Source: CAZMCH01 sp964564735 (GTDB lineage Bacteria > Poribacteria > DTPJ01). From it: a stretch of DNA of 17,453 nt. The translations under genes were made by a program, and so were the position numbers. Shown here one piece after another: positions 5,528 to 13,427 of the stretch; the first letter of the stretch is position 1; each line of letters opens with the position of its first letter. The DNA is taken from contig CAZMCH010000087.1 of assembly GCA_964564735.1 (NCBI GenBank), forward strand, positions 1 to 17,453, written 5' to 3'. The notes beneath the pieces are model-generated. The model saw nothing but the letters and a program-made list of their open reading frames with translations, made no database searches and was not told the DNA's origin.

Positions 5528-6808
5528 TTATTCAGGCATTTGTGCGCCGAAATTAGCGACTGCACCAAATAATTTTAATGCTTCTTTTAATGGATAGCGA
5601 TTGGCAAACATTGAAACTGATGTTGTAAGTTTGCCTTGTTTATTCAATCCCATAACCTCACGCATTACATTTGCCGGAGAATTTGGATCAAAATCTGCTT
5701 CTTCAGAATAGCGTGTGCTGAGGAATCCTTCCAGATATGCTTTATCTATTGGCAATCCTTGAGGTATCTCATTTTTATTACCTTCCGAACTTGCAAGCTC
5801 AACATCACCGAACTCATCAGCATTTATCTTAACTGTTGTATTACTTGCGGGGCTAAATTCCATATCTTTATTTTTATTTAGGAAGAAAATATTATTATCT
5901 ACACTAACATTTTCATTACTATTAAAACGTGTATGATCAATACCTGACATTATAGATGTGCCAATTATGTTATTATGTATATTATATTTCATTTTAGTCA
6001 TAATGCGGATACCATATCCCATGTCCAAAAAGTCTTTAACACGGCTCCATGTAAACAGAATTGTATTATTTGCGATTTCAGCATTTGCGATTTCTTTTGC
6101 TGCTGTTCCCCAAACCTCTATTCCTGCCATTCTGTTTGATACAAAAACGTTATTTGTAATTGTGATTGTGCCTGTCGGAATACCGCCTTGTATGGCAAAT
6201 TTTGCACTATTAAGGAATACATTGTTGTTGATTTTGATATTACCACCTTTATTGCCAGCAGCAATATAAATACATTGTTCAGTAACTGTTGGAAAATCTC
6301 CGTCAGCTTTTTCAGGAGGAAGCAATAACATTCCAGTTTCAACGCCTTCAGGCTTTCCTTCTTTTGGAGAATATGAGTTTCGTAAACCCATATCAAAGAT
6401 AATTCCATCGATTACTATGCCATCTATTGCACCGGAAAGGGTAAATAATGCTTTTCGTGATTTTTCGGCGCTCTTATTATCAGGTTGGAAGATTGTTGGA
6501 TGTGCGAGAACATCACGTTTTGAGAAATCTGGTGAATATCCACCATAGAGCTTTACAGATTTATCGATGGTAATAAAACCGATATTAAATGTTCCGCTAT
6601 ATGTCCCCTCTGCCACAAAGATTGTATCTCCTGCTTTGGCTTTTGCAATTGCCTTATCAATATCTTTCATCGGTGCTTCTGCTGTTCCTGTATTGGTATT
6701 TTTACCGGCTGGTGAAACGTGAATCGTTTCTCCAAATGCAGTTCCTACAAAAAGAATAAATAAAGCAATAATAATCAATCCGCAAGCATTCCTGAAATAA
6801 TGAAGCAT
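5528..6808 (-). CDS. Secreted DUF1565 / right-handed parallel beta-helix protein
   Basis: The 426-residue protein starts with a clear signal peptide: a basic N-terminus, the hydrophobic stretch LIIIALFILFVGTAF, and likely cleavage after AFG near residue 26. Next comes a DUF1565-type module (IHVSPAGKNTNTGTAEAPMK, then DTIFVAEGTYSG), the typical opening of parallel beta-helix proteins. Residues about 110-320 carry irregular short coils rich in Asn and Ile (IKINNNVFLNSA, ITITNNVFVSN, EIANNTILF, VSVDNNIFFLN), as in pectate-lyase-like folds. No catalytic residues can be assigned. It is probably exported to the periplasm or cell surface, with carbohydrate binding or cleavage possible. AAGGAGAT lies a few nt before ATG 6808. 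It stands alone on the minus strand between two plus-strand blocks. Confidence 0.88.
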   Translation of the reverse strand: MLHYFRNACGLIIIALFILFVGTAFGETIHVSPAGKNTNTGTAEAPMKDIDKAIAKAKAGDTIFVAEGTYSGTFNIGFITIDKSVKLYGGYSPDFSKRDVLAHPTIFQPDNKSAEKSRKALFTLSGAIDGIVIDGIIFDMGLRNSYSPKEGKPEGVETGMLLLPPEKADGDFPTVTEQCIYIAAGNKGGNIKINNNVFLNSAKFAIQGGIPTGTITITNNVFVSNRMAGIEVWGTAAKEIANAEIANNTILFTWSRVKDFLDMGYGIRIMTKMKYNIHNNIIGTSIMSGIDHTRFNSNENVSVDNNIFFLNKNKDMEFSPASNTTVKINADEFGDVELASSEGNKNEIPQGLPIDKAYLEGFLSTRYSEEADFDPNSPANVMREVMGLNKQGKLTTSVSMFANRYPLKEALKLFGAVANFGAQMPE

Positions 6809-6820
6809 TTGATTATCTCC

Positions 6821-6850
6821 TTGATAAAATGTTTGGTTTTTGCTTATAAT
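6821..6850 (+). promoter_or_regulatory. Possible sigma-70 promoter facing rpe
   Basis: TTGATA (6821-6826), an 18-nt spacer and TATAAT (6845-6850) form a good plus-strand promoter, overlapping the start region of the minus-strand beta-helix gene. It would give an untranslated leader of about 400 nt before the epimerase gene at 7265. The matches are good, but the location makes chance possible in such AT-rich DNA. Confidence 0.35.
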
Positions 6851-6929
6851 ACACCAATCCAGATTTTAGCACATTAAAACCTATTTGATCAATGAAAATC
6901 GTTACCATTTTCACTTTTAATGACTTGAT

Positions 6930-7236
6930 TTAACTAATCTAACGTGAGTTTGGTGTAAGAATTTGTATTTATCACCAAGACACAAAGTTATGAAACAAGA
7001 ATTGGGGTTCCCGATTTAGGATTGAATATTAAAAGATTGGCAACATACTGGTTTGCCGAATTAATTTTTGGGAATAGAAAATGGATGAAAAGGCATATCC
7101 ATAGGCAGTGGTTCAGCATAAATATCCAGTGCAAGAAAACTTTATGCTTGGATATAATAATCAAGACTTCCAAAAAAGAATATTTTATGCTAAAATAAAA
7201 CATCATTAAATAAATATAGGATTAACTTATCTAACG
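6930..7236. repeat. Pair of 15-bp direct repeats bracketing a 277-bp spacer
   Basis: TTAACTAATCTAACG (6930-6944) and TTAACTTATCTAACG (7222-7236) match at 14 of 15 bases. Between them lie one CACAAAG-type repeat unit (6974-6987), a small inverted repeat (GGCAA/TTGCC around 7039-7057) and a frame open on the plus strand from about 6958 to 7199 with no plausible start. I see no gene in 6809-7264. The direct repeats could be remnants of an insertion or duplicated operators before rpe. Confidence 0.3.
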
Positions 7237-7264
7237 ATATTATATAAAGGCATTTGGATAAAAA

Positions 7265-7927
7265 ATGGAAGTAAAAATATCAGCTTCGGTAATGTGCGCA
7301 GATTTTCTTCATCTTGAGAGAGTAATAAGAGAACTTGAATTGGGAAAAGTTGATTTCCTTCATTTTGATATTATGGACGGTCATTTCGTTCCAAACTTTA
7401 CGATGGGACCCGATATATTAAAATCTATAAGTGGGATGACTGATATTCCTTTTGATACTCATCTTATGGTTTATGAACCAGAGAGATATGTTGAGCCATT
7501 TATTGAGGCTGGTAGTGATCTGATAGTTGTTCATACCGAATCATGCCGTCATCTTCACAGAACAATTGATCTTATAAAGAAAAATGGGGCATTAGCGGGA
7601 GTTGCAATTAATCCTGCTACGCCTTTATCTGCATTAGATTATATACTTGACGAAATATATCTTGTGCTTATAATGGCTGTTGATCCGGGGTTTGCTGGTC
7701 AAAGCATGATTCCAAGTTCAATTCGTAAAATAAGCGATCTTCGTAAAAAGATCGATGCAACAGGTTTGGATGTTCAAATTCAGGTTGATGGCAATGTCAG
7801 CTTTGAAAATGCACCAAAAATGGTAAAATCAGGTGCTGATATTCTTGTTGCTGGTTCATCAAGCATATTTCGCAGAGATTTGAGTATAAAAGAAGGAATA
7901 AATGCCCTTAGACGATGTGTCTCATGA
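7265..7927 (+). CDS. rpe: Ribulose-phosphate 3-epimerase
   Basis: This cytosolic enzyme interconverts ribulose-5-phosphate and xylulose-5-phosphate in the pentose phosphate pathway. It is 220 aa, normal length, a single TIM barrel. Family signatures: H33-F-D35-IMDGHFVPN (metal ligand and catalytic Asp), H66 in DTHLMV, MAVDPGFAGQ near 137-146, the second catalytic Asp D175 in IQVDGN, and the phosphate-binding ADILVAGSSSIF near 191-202. The ribosome-binding site is weak (GGAT 7 nt before ATG). The close relative allulose-6-phosphate 3-epimerase cannot be strictly excluded. It opens the sugar-related block and is followed 48 nt later by a HAD phosphatase, a pairing common with phosphoglycolate-phosphatase-like proteins. 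Confidence 0.95.
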   Translation: MEVKISASVMCADFLHLERVIRELELGKVDFLHFDIMDGHFVPNFTMGPDILKSISGMTDIPFDTHLMVYEPERYVEPFIEAGSDLIVVHTESCRHLHRTIDLIKKNGALAGVAINPATPLSALDYILDEIYLVLIMAVDPGFAGQSMIPSSIRKISDLRKKIDATGLDVQIQVDGNVSFENAPKMVKSGADILVAGSSSIFRRDLSIKEGINALRRCVS

Positions 7928-7975
7928 TTTATATTTTGGGATAAAAAAATTATTCTTGGTTTACATATTTTTACT

Positions 7976-8617
7976 ATGGATAAATTAGAAACAATACTTT
8001 TTGACTTTGACGGAACTTTGATTGATATAAAAATAGATTTTGCAAAGATGAAAAACGAAGTTTTGTCATTAGGAAAGCAATATGGAATCATGCCAAATCC
8101 TGATTTATATATTCTTGAATCCATTGATTATTTATATAACGAGCTTTTGCAGAAAGACGATACTTTGGCTGATATATTCAGACAGCAAGCAATGGATATA
8201 ATTATAGACATTGAAGTTTCGGCAACTACAAATGCTAAAGCCTTTCTTGGCGCTGATGAAACATTAAGGCAACTCAGAAGCAAAGGGATAAAGGTTGGTA
8301 TTGTCACCCGAAATTGCCGTCCTGCTGTTTTGAAATCATCAGAAATAGCAGGTTTTGAATATGATCTGCTACTGACAAGAGATGATGTAAAAAAGGTAAA
8401 ACCCGATCCACAGCATCTTCTTGATGCACTTAATATTCTTGGAAGCCAAGCAAGCAATTCCATCATGGTTGGTGATCATCCTATGGATATTCTAGCAGGA
8501 AAAGAAGCTGGTATGAGAACTATCGCAGTTTTAACAATGAAAAACAGGGAAGATTTTGATGAAGTATTACCAGATTTGATTCTAAATAACGTGTCCGATA
8601 TTTTGGAAATTCTATAA
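7976..8617 (+). CDS. HAD-family phosphatase (phosphoglycolate phosphatase-like)
   Basis: This is a cytosolic phosphohydrolase of the haloacid dehalogenase superfamily, 213 aa. Motif I is D10-F-D12-GT (nucleophile and acid/base), motif II T111 in IVTRN, motif III K142 in KKVKPDP, and motif IV GDHPMD (D167 and D171 bind Mg). A helical cap lies between about residues 20 and 85, the C1-type cap of the Gph group. Substrate is not determinable: phosphoglycolate or a sugar phosphate are the usual options, and the position in a sugar gene block favours the latter slightly. There is no clear ribosome-binding site before ATG 7976. It lies 48 nt after rpe and 7 nt before the first glycosyltransferase, so it is probably cotranscribed with both. 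Confidence 0.9.
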   Translation: MDKLETILFDFDGTLIDIKIDFAKMKNEVLSLGKQYGIMPNPDLYILESIDYLYNELLQKDDTLADIFRQQAMDIIIDIEVSATTNAKAFLGADETLRQLRSKGIKVGIVTRNCRPAVLKSSEIAGFEYDLLLTRDDVKKVKPDPQHLLDALNILGSQASNSIMVGDHPMDILAGKEAGMRTIAVLTMKNREDFDEVLPDLILNNVSDILEIL

Positions 8618-8624
8618 AAATGAT

Positions 8625-9836
8625 ATGGAAGAAAAAACAACCCCTCTTAATATCTTGTTCATTTCGGCTACTATCCCTTACCCTACAATAGATGGTGGCA
8701 GGATCAGAGTCCAAAGCCTTATCAATAACCTTTGCCAGTCTAATAAAGTTACTTTCCTGACCTTTATTGCATCCAGTCAAGATGAAGACGGAATAGATAA
8801 ACTCCGCAATTCAGGAATTGAAGTTATCGGAGTCAAATGGAATTATAATAAGCGATTATCTAATTTTCCTGTCTTGTTATATCAAATCATTAGTGGCAAA
8901 CCCTTAACTGTTGCAAAGTATTACTCACCAAAGATGCTAAAAGAGATAAAAAGTTTGCTAAATGAACATCATTTTGACGTTATACATTTTGAAATGCTAC
9001 ATACGGGACAGCATTTATTATCTCTTTCAAAATCTCATCATGCAAAAACAATACTCGATCAGCAAAATATTGATTCTCTTATCTGGCAAAGATTATTTGA
9101 AACAGAACACAATCCTATCAAAAAACTAGCTTATTACTGGCAATATAGGAGTTTTTCAAATTTTGAAAGAAAAATATGTCCTGATTTTGATACATGCGTT
9201 TGTGTGTCTGAAGAAGACAGAAAGAGGCTTTTACAAATTTGCCCAAAAGCAAATACTGATATTGCCCCTAACGGTGTTGATTTAGAATATTTTGTGCCAT
9301 CAGAAAAAGAAGAAAAAGATAATATTCTTGTTTTTACGGGAAGTATGGATTGGCAACCGAATGAAGATGCGGTTTTATTCTTTTGTGAGAATATTTTTCC
9401 ATTAATAAAGGCTGAAATACCTGAAATAGAATTTTATATAGTCGGGAGTAAGCCAACGGAAAAAGTTATGAAATTAAACAATATAGAAGGTGTAATCGTA
9501 ACAGGATTTGTTGATGATGTTAGATCATATATATCGAATTCAACAGTTTATGTCGTTCCTTTAAGAATAGGTGGAGGAACTCGGCTCAAGATACTACAGG
9601 CTTTTGCAATGAATAAGGCGGTTGTATCAACTAGCATTGGTTGCGAAGGAATTGATGTTAATGATAGTGAAAATATCCTAATATCAGATGAACCAAGACA
9701 GTTTGCTGAAAATGTCATAAAACTATTGAAAGATAAGCAATTACGTTGTAAACTAGGTGAAAATGGTAGGAAGCTTGTTCAACAAAAATACGATTGGAAA
9801 GCTATTGCAAAAAAACTTGAGAGTATATACAGATGA
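8625..9836 (+). CDS. GT4-type glycosyltransferase
   Basis: This GT-B fold retaining glycosyltransferase is expected to transfer a nucleotide-activated sugar to a lipid-linked glycan on the cytosolic face of the membrane. It is 403 aa. The N-terminal acceptor domain starts LNILFISATIPYPTIDGGRIR. The donor domain begins after PNGVD (215-219) with VFTGSMDWQPNEDAV, and the nucleotide-sugar-binding segment is PLRIGGGTRLKILQAFA (312-328). It resembles the exosortase/PEP-CTERM-associated glycosyltransferases in overall pattern. Its last codons overlap the start of the deacetylase gene (ATGA), indicating translational coupling. A related second enzyme is encoded at 12223-13410. Sugar specificity unknown. 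Confidence 0.9.
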   Translation: MEEKTTPLNILFISATIPYPTIDGGRIRVQSLINNLCQSNKVTFLTFIASSQDEDGIDKLRNSGIEVIGVKWNYNKRLSNFPVLLYQIISGKPLTVAKYYSPKMLKEIKSLLNEHHFDVIHFEMLHTGQHLLSLSKSHHAKTILDQQNIDSLIWQRLFETEHNPIKKLAYYWQYRSFSNFERKICPDFDTCVCVSEEDRKRLLQICPKANTDIAPNGVDLEYFVPSEKEEKDNILVFTGSMDWQPNEDAVLFFCENIFPLIKAEIPEIEFYIVGSKPTEKVMKLNNIEGVIVTGFVDDVRSYISNSTVYVVPLRIGGGTRLKILQAFAMNKAVVSTSIGCEGIDVNDSENILISDEPRQFAENVIKLLKDKQLRCKLGENGRKLVQQKYDWKAIAKKLESIYR

Positions 9837-10660
9837 AAAATGCACTAACATTTGACGTTGAGGACTGGTATCAATCAACCTTTAATAAGTCCTCACAAGT
9901 AAGGGATATAGTAATTTATCAGACGTCAAAGGTTCTTAGTATACTTAATGAGACAAAAACTTATGCGACCTTTTTTATACAAGGTTTTGTTGCAGAGGCT
10001 TTTCCGCAAATTGTCAGAGAAATTTATCGTTTGGGACATGAGATAGGCACTCATGGATATAGCCATGAATTTGTTTTTAATCAAAATCAATCTGAATTTG
10101 CCGAAGATTTGAAAAAATCAATAAAATTGCTCGAAGATATAACTGGCGATAAAATAATCGGATACAGAGCGCCAGATTTCTCGATAATTCATCGTTCTCT
10201 TTGGGCTTTGGATATACTTGAGCAAAATGGCATTTTATATGATTCAAGTATATTTCCAATAAAAAACAGCAGATATGGAATACCAAATTTTAGGCGTTCA
10301 ATTCATCATGTAAAGAACGATGATGGGTTAATAGAGTTTCCACTTTCTACGATCAGGATTTTTGGCATTAATTTACCCGCAAGTGGTGGGGGATATTTCA
10401 GATTATTACCTTATCCAATGATTAAATTTGCAATAAACAAGATAAATTCTGAGAATCTCCCAGCGATAATTTATATGCACCCTTACGAGTTCGATTCCGA
10501 TGATCTAGCAAAGCCTTTAATTGAGAATGAAAGTTTTTCAGACAAACTATTTAGATACAAACAAAATATAAACAGGTCTAAATCCGAATCCAAACTTAGA
10601 AAGCTGTTAAGAGATTTTACTTTCACAACCGTTGCGGAGGTATTAAATGTTGACAAATGA
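9833..10660 (+). CDS. Polysaccharide deacetylase, exosortase-associated type (NodB domain plus DUF3473-like tail)
   Basis: This NodB-fold, metal-dependent deacetylase likely removes N- or O-acetyl groups from a polysaccharide or lipid-linked glycan. It is 275 aa. Motif 1 is FDVEDW (7-12) in place of the common TFDDG, a form typical of the family found with PEP-CTERM/exosortase polysaccharide clusters. The metal-binding H74-GYS-H78 follows HEIGTH, motif 3 is YRAPDFS (111-117), and H216 lies in IIYMHPYEFD. The tail after about 214, with its charged Arg/Lys-rich end, fits DUF3473. No signal peptide is visible. The start overlaps the preceding glycosyltransferase by 4 nt, and the end overlaps the next methyltransferase by 14 nt. 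Confidence 0.92.
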   Translation: MKNALTFDVEDWYQSTFNKSSQVRDIVIYQTSKVLSILNETKTYATFFIQGFVAEAFPQIVREIYRLGHEIGTHGYSHEFVFNQNQSEFAEDLKKSIKLLEDITGDKIIGYRAPDFSIIHRSLWALDILEQNGILYDSSIFPIKNSRYGIPNFRRSIHHVKNDDGLIEFPLSTIRIFGINLPASGGGYFRLLPYPMIKFAINKINSENLPAIIYMHPYEFDSDDLAKPLIENESFSDKLFRYKQNINRSKSESKLRKLLRDFTFTTVAEVLNVDK

Positions 10661-11324
10661 GCAAAAGGTAAAACAGCACTTTGAAAAATCCATCGAGAGT
10701 TTTGATCTGCTTTATACTGAGCATAAAAGTTGGTTAAGAAGATTTATCGACAAGAAATTGAGATATGATAATTATGAAAGATATGAGCTAACACTTCAGG
10801 AATGTGCAAACATAAGAGGAAAAAGTGTTCTCGATATTGGTTGTGGGTCTGGCAGATATTGTATTGATATGGCAAAACTTGGGGCAAAAAGCGTTGTAGG
10901 AATCGATCTTGCGGAAAAATCCGTTGAAATGGCTTGTAAATTTGCCAATGATAGTGGCTTATCAGAAACATGCTCTTTTATTTCTGCTAATTTCATAGAT
11001 CATAAGTTTGATGAATCGTTTAATATCAGCCTTGCCATCGGAGTTATGGATTATGTATCTGATCCTGTATCCCTTATATTAAAGATGGCTGATTTAACTA
11101 CCGAAAAGCTTATTATGTCATTTCCTAGTAAATCAACTTATCGTATGGCGATCAGAAAGATAAGATATAGACTTAAGGGATGTCCTCTTTATTTTTATAA
11201 CAAGTCTGATATTGGGAAAATACTTTCTAAATGTAATGTCAAAAATTATTCGATAAAAAAACTCAGTGGCTCTGATAATTCTGGTGATTATTTTGTTGTT
11301 GTCAATTTGGATAAGGACAAATGA
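10647..11324 (+). CDS. Class I SAM-dependent methyltransferase
   Basis: The 225-residue protein carries the SAM-binding motif I VLDIGCGSGRY (61-71), motif II GIDLAE (85-90) and a motif IV-like region LAIGVMDYVSDP. The C-terminal third is basic and hydrophobic (STYRMAIRKIRYRLKGCPLYF), compatible with a membrane-near substrate. In this context it probably methylates a sugar or lipid-linked saccharide, but this is inference from neighbours. GGAGG lies 8 nt before ATG 10647. The start lies inside the 3' end of the deacetylase gene, and the stop overlaps the start of a second methyltransferase (ATGA), so translation is coupled on both sides. Confidence 0.88.
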   Translation: MLTNEQKVKQHFEKSIESFDLLYTEHKSWLRRFIDKKLRYDNYERYELTLQECANIRGKSVLDIGCGSGRYCIDMAKLGAKSVVGIDLAEKSVEMACKFANDSGLSETCSFISANFIDHKFDESFNISLAIGVMDYVSDPVSLILKMADLTTEKLIMSFPSKSTYRMAIRKIRYRLKGCPLYFYNKSDIGKILSKCNVKNYSIKKLSGSDNSGDYFVVVNLDKDK

Positions 11325-12088
11325 TGAAAGATATCAAACAAGAATGGCAAAAAACGCAGTTGCATTGGGACGATAAGACGACAATCCAGCGTCAAAAAGT
11401 CCCAAAATCAGTGATTCTCAATTGGCGTAAGATAAATTACATGCTGCAGGAACTCTGCAAAGAGAAAAAAGAGATAGCCAAAAAAAACCTTTCTATGATT
11501 GACATTGGTTGTGGATCGGGTAAGATTTTTGACGGGCTTGAGTCTGCAATTAGTCTTTATATAGGAATTGATCCATCAGATAAAATGCTTTCCTATGTAG
11601 AGAAAAAGAGGAATCAGCAATTTATAAGGGGAGTTGGTGAAAAACTACCTTTACAAGATGGAGTTGCAGATATTGTTCTTTTAAAAAGCGTTTTGGATCA
11701 GTGCTATTCACCATCAGAAGTAATATCAGAATCAAGAAGAGTCCTTAAAGATGGTGGATGGCTTATGATAAGTCTAAGTAATAGAAATTCATATTATTCG
11801 ATATTCAGAAAAGTTTATAATAAAATAAGAGGACACAACAGCGATCATGTTTTTGAGAAGGGTAATCTTTTTTATTTTGATATGAACCAAGTGAATTTAA
11901 TGCTGAAAAATGAAGAGATCAATAACATAAAAAACATATCCGTTGGTTATTTCGTATTTCCAAAAACATTTGAAAGATTAATACCAGATTCAATTTTTGC
12001 AGTGCTTATTGATGTGTCGGATAGGATTGGAAGAGTGATTATGCCACAAAAAGGCGGCGGATTTATTATTGTTGGAGAGAAAAAATAA
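11321..12088 (+). CDS. Class I SAM-dependent methyltransferase (Methyltransf_11-like)
   Basis: This 255-aa protein is a second methyltransferase unlike its neighbour outside the core. Motif I is IDIGCGSGKI (60-69), motif II IGIDPSDKML, and GEKLPLQDGVADIVLL (about 106-121) is the characteristic post-I region of the ubiquinone/sugar-type group. SRRVLKDGGWLMISLSN is the usual strand 5 region. The C-terminal part is long and has no assignable motif. The start is the ATG overlapping the previous TGA (11321); a second ATG follows at 11324. It ends the tightly packed part of the block, after which a 134-nt spacer holds promoter-like sequences. The substrate is unknown, with glycan O-methylation the contextual guess. 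Confidence 0.87.
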   Translation: MMKDIKQEWQKTQLHWDDKTTIQRQKVPKSVILNWRKINYMLQELCKEKKEIAKKNLSMIDIGCGSGKIFDGLESAISLYIGIDPSDKMLSYVEKKRNQQFIRGVGEKLPLQDGVADIVLLKSVLDQCYSPSEVISESRRVLKDGGWLMISLSNRNSYYSIFRKVYNKIRGHNSDHVFEKGNLFYFDMNQVNLMLKNEEINNIKNISVGYFVFPKTFERLIPDSIFAVLIDVSDRIGRVIMPQKGGGFIIVGEKK

Positions 12089-12106
12089 TAAAAATTATCA
12101 AATCTC

Positions 12107-12136
12107 TTGCTTTATATATTAGTTTTATGTTAAAAT
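12107..12136 (+). promoter_or_regulatory. Possible promoter upstream of second glycosyltransferase
   Basis: TTGCTT (12107-12112), 18 nt, then TAAAAT (12131-12136) preceded by TGT, an extended -10 form. Start would be near 12143, about 80 nt before ATG 12223. It lies just after the stop of the second methyltransferase. Confidence 0.35.
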
Positions 12137-12209
12137 ATGCACGATACAAAGGACATTGCTATTAATTGGTTTTATGGATTATTTATGGAACCCTAAACAT
12201 ATTTTGGCG

Positions 12210-12218
12210 TGCTATAAT
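12210..12218 (+). promoter_or_regulatory. Extended -10 promoter abutting the glycosyltransferase start
   Basis: TGCTATAAT is a perfect extended -10 element (TGn plus TATAAT at 12213-12218), ending only 4 nt before ATG 12223. Transcription would begin at or next to the A of the ATG, giving a leaderless mRNA, which fits the absence of a Shine-Dalgarno site there. No -35 box is present at 16-18 nt. Confidence 0.45.
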
Positions 12219-12222
12219 AAAT

Positions 12223-13410
12223 ATGAAAATACTATATCTTAGTTTGAGGTTTCCATATCCACCATTTAGCGGGGATAAAATAAGAACATATAATATTCTT
12301 AAGCACTTGTCCTATAAACACTCTATTTCTTTCGTTTCTTTTATGCTATCGCCTGATGAAAAAAATCATATAAATAAATTACAAGAATTTTGCAAAGAAG
12401 TAGAGATAGTCGAATTTAGTAAATTAAAGGCTTATAGTAATTGTATTATTCGTTCATATTCTGGAGAACCATTTCAAATATCATATTGGTATTCTCCTGA
12501 AATGCAAAAAAAAGTTGATAATCTCATGGAAAAAGATGGATTTGATCTTGTTCATGTCCAATTTTTTCGCATGGCACAATATATAAAAAAATATACTGAT
12601 AGGCGAAAAATCCTTGATTCAGGTGACTCTTTCTGGTTAAATCTCAGTAGGCGTTCAAAGCTTGATAGAGGAATAGTATGGCCATTACTTAAACTCGAAG
12701 CTAGTAAAGTCAGAATTTATGAAACAGAGATCGCAAAATGGTTTGATCAAGTGACTATGGTATCGCCTTTGGATATGCAATGTCTGCTTTCGAATGACAG
12801 TAATTTGCCTATATCGGTTGTTCCTATGGGCGTTGATCTCGACTATTTTCAACCCGGTTCGAAAAGTGATGATTTAAATCTGCTTTTTACAGGAACAATA
12901 AGGTATTTTCCAAATAAAGATGCTATTTTATATTTTTATAATGAGATTTTTCCATTAATAAAAGAATCTGTCCCAAATGTAAAGTTTTATGTTGTGGGGA
13001 ACAGCCCACCCAAAAATATACAAAATTTGGCAAGTAATGGCGATATAGTTGTTACAGGTCGTGTTGAAGATGTAAGACCTTATTTTGACAATTCTGCTGT
13101 TTTTGTATGTCCTTTGCGCTCTGGTTCTGGGATGCAGGCAAAGATACTTGAGGCAATGGCAATGGGAGTCCCTGTTGTTACAACATCGATGGGCGTTACA
13201 GCCTTTGATGCGTTTATAGACAAAGATATTATGGTAGCTGACGATCCTAAGCTATTTGCAAACAAGGTCATAAAATTATTAAAGGATAGAGAATTAAGAC
13301 AAAATATCGCTTTGAATGCTAGACATTTAGTAGAAGAAAAATACGGTTGGTCATCCATCGTTGAACGATTTGACAAAATTTATGAAAATGCTTTGGCGAA
13401 TCATTCTTAA
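12223..13410 (+). CDS. GT4-type glycosyltransferase, second paralogue
   Basis: This is a GT-B glycosyltransferase related to the product at 8625-9836. Shared features are the start (MKILYLSLRFPYPPFSGDKIR against LNILFISATIPYPTIDGGRIR), LFTGTIRYFPNKDAI and VVTGRVEDVRPYFDNS. The donor-site segment differs (PLRSGSGMQAKILEAMA, 297-313, instead of GGGTRLK), nearer the exosortase-associated form, so donor sugars probably differ. The frame extends upstream to a TTG at 12166, but that adds 19 hydrophobic residues unlike the family. ATG 12223 gives the canonical N-terminus and 395 aa. There is no Shine-Dalgarno at either; TATAAT lies 4 nt before the ATG. It is followed 17 nt later by the SDR fusion gene. 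Acts in the cytosol on lipid-linked glycan. Confidence 0.9.
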   Translation: MKILYLSLRFPYPPFSGDKIRTYNILKHLSYKHSISFVSFMLSPDEKNHINKLQEFCKEVEIVEFSKLKAYSNCIIRSYSGEPFQISYWYSPEMQKKVDNLMEKDGFDLVHVQFFRMAQYIKKYTDRRKILDSGDSFWLNLSRRSKLDRGIVWPLLKLEASKVRIYETEIAKWFDQVTMVSPLDMQCLLSNDSNLPISVVPMGVDLDYFQPGSKSDDLNLLFTGTIRYFPNKDAILYFYNEIFPLIKESVPNVKFYVVGNSPPKNIQNLASNGDIVVTGRVEDVRPYFDNSAVFVCPLRSGSGMQAKILEAMAMGVPVVTTSMGVTAFDAFIDKDIMVADDPKLFANKVIKLLKDRELRQNIALNARHLVEEKYGWSSIVERFDKIYENALANHS

Positions 13411-13427
13411 ATCTATATGGAGAAAAA

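Noticed and set aside
5958..6408. Open frames of about 100 aa on both strands within the beta-helix gene
   Set aside because: They are shadows of a well-supported secreted protein with signal peptide and family motifs.
7035..7062. Sigma-54-like TGGCA...TTTGC upstream of rpe
   Set aside because: The spacing between the GG and GC elements is four bases too long.
6988..7206. 72-aa minus-strand frame and the overlapping plus-strand open frame
   Set aside because: No ribosome-binding site, no recognisable family, biased low-complexity composition typical of AT-rich non-coding DNA.
12166..12222. TTG start giving 19 extra residues on the second glycosyltransferase
   Set aside because: The added stretch is hydrophobic and unlike the family N-terminus, and no properly spaced ribosome-binding site precedes it.
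12156..12241. Leader peptide overlapping the start of the second glycosyltransferase
   Set aside because: It would need a TTG start only 3 nt from an AAAGGA or an ATG without any ribosome-binding site, and the composition is unremarkable.
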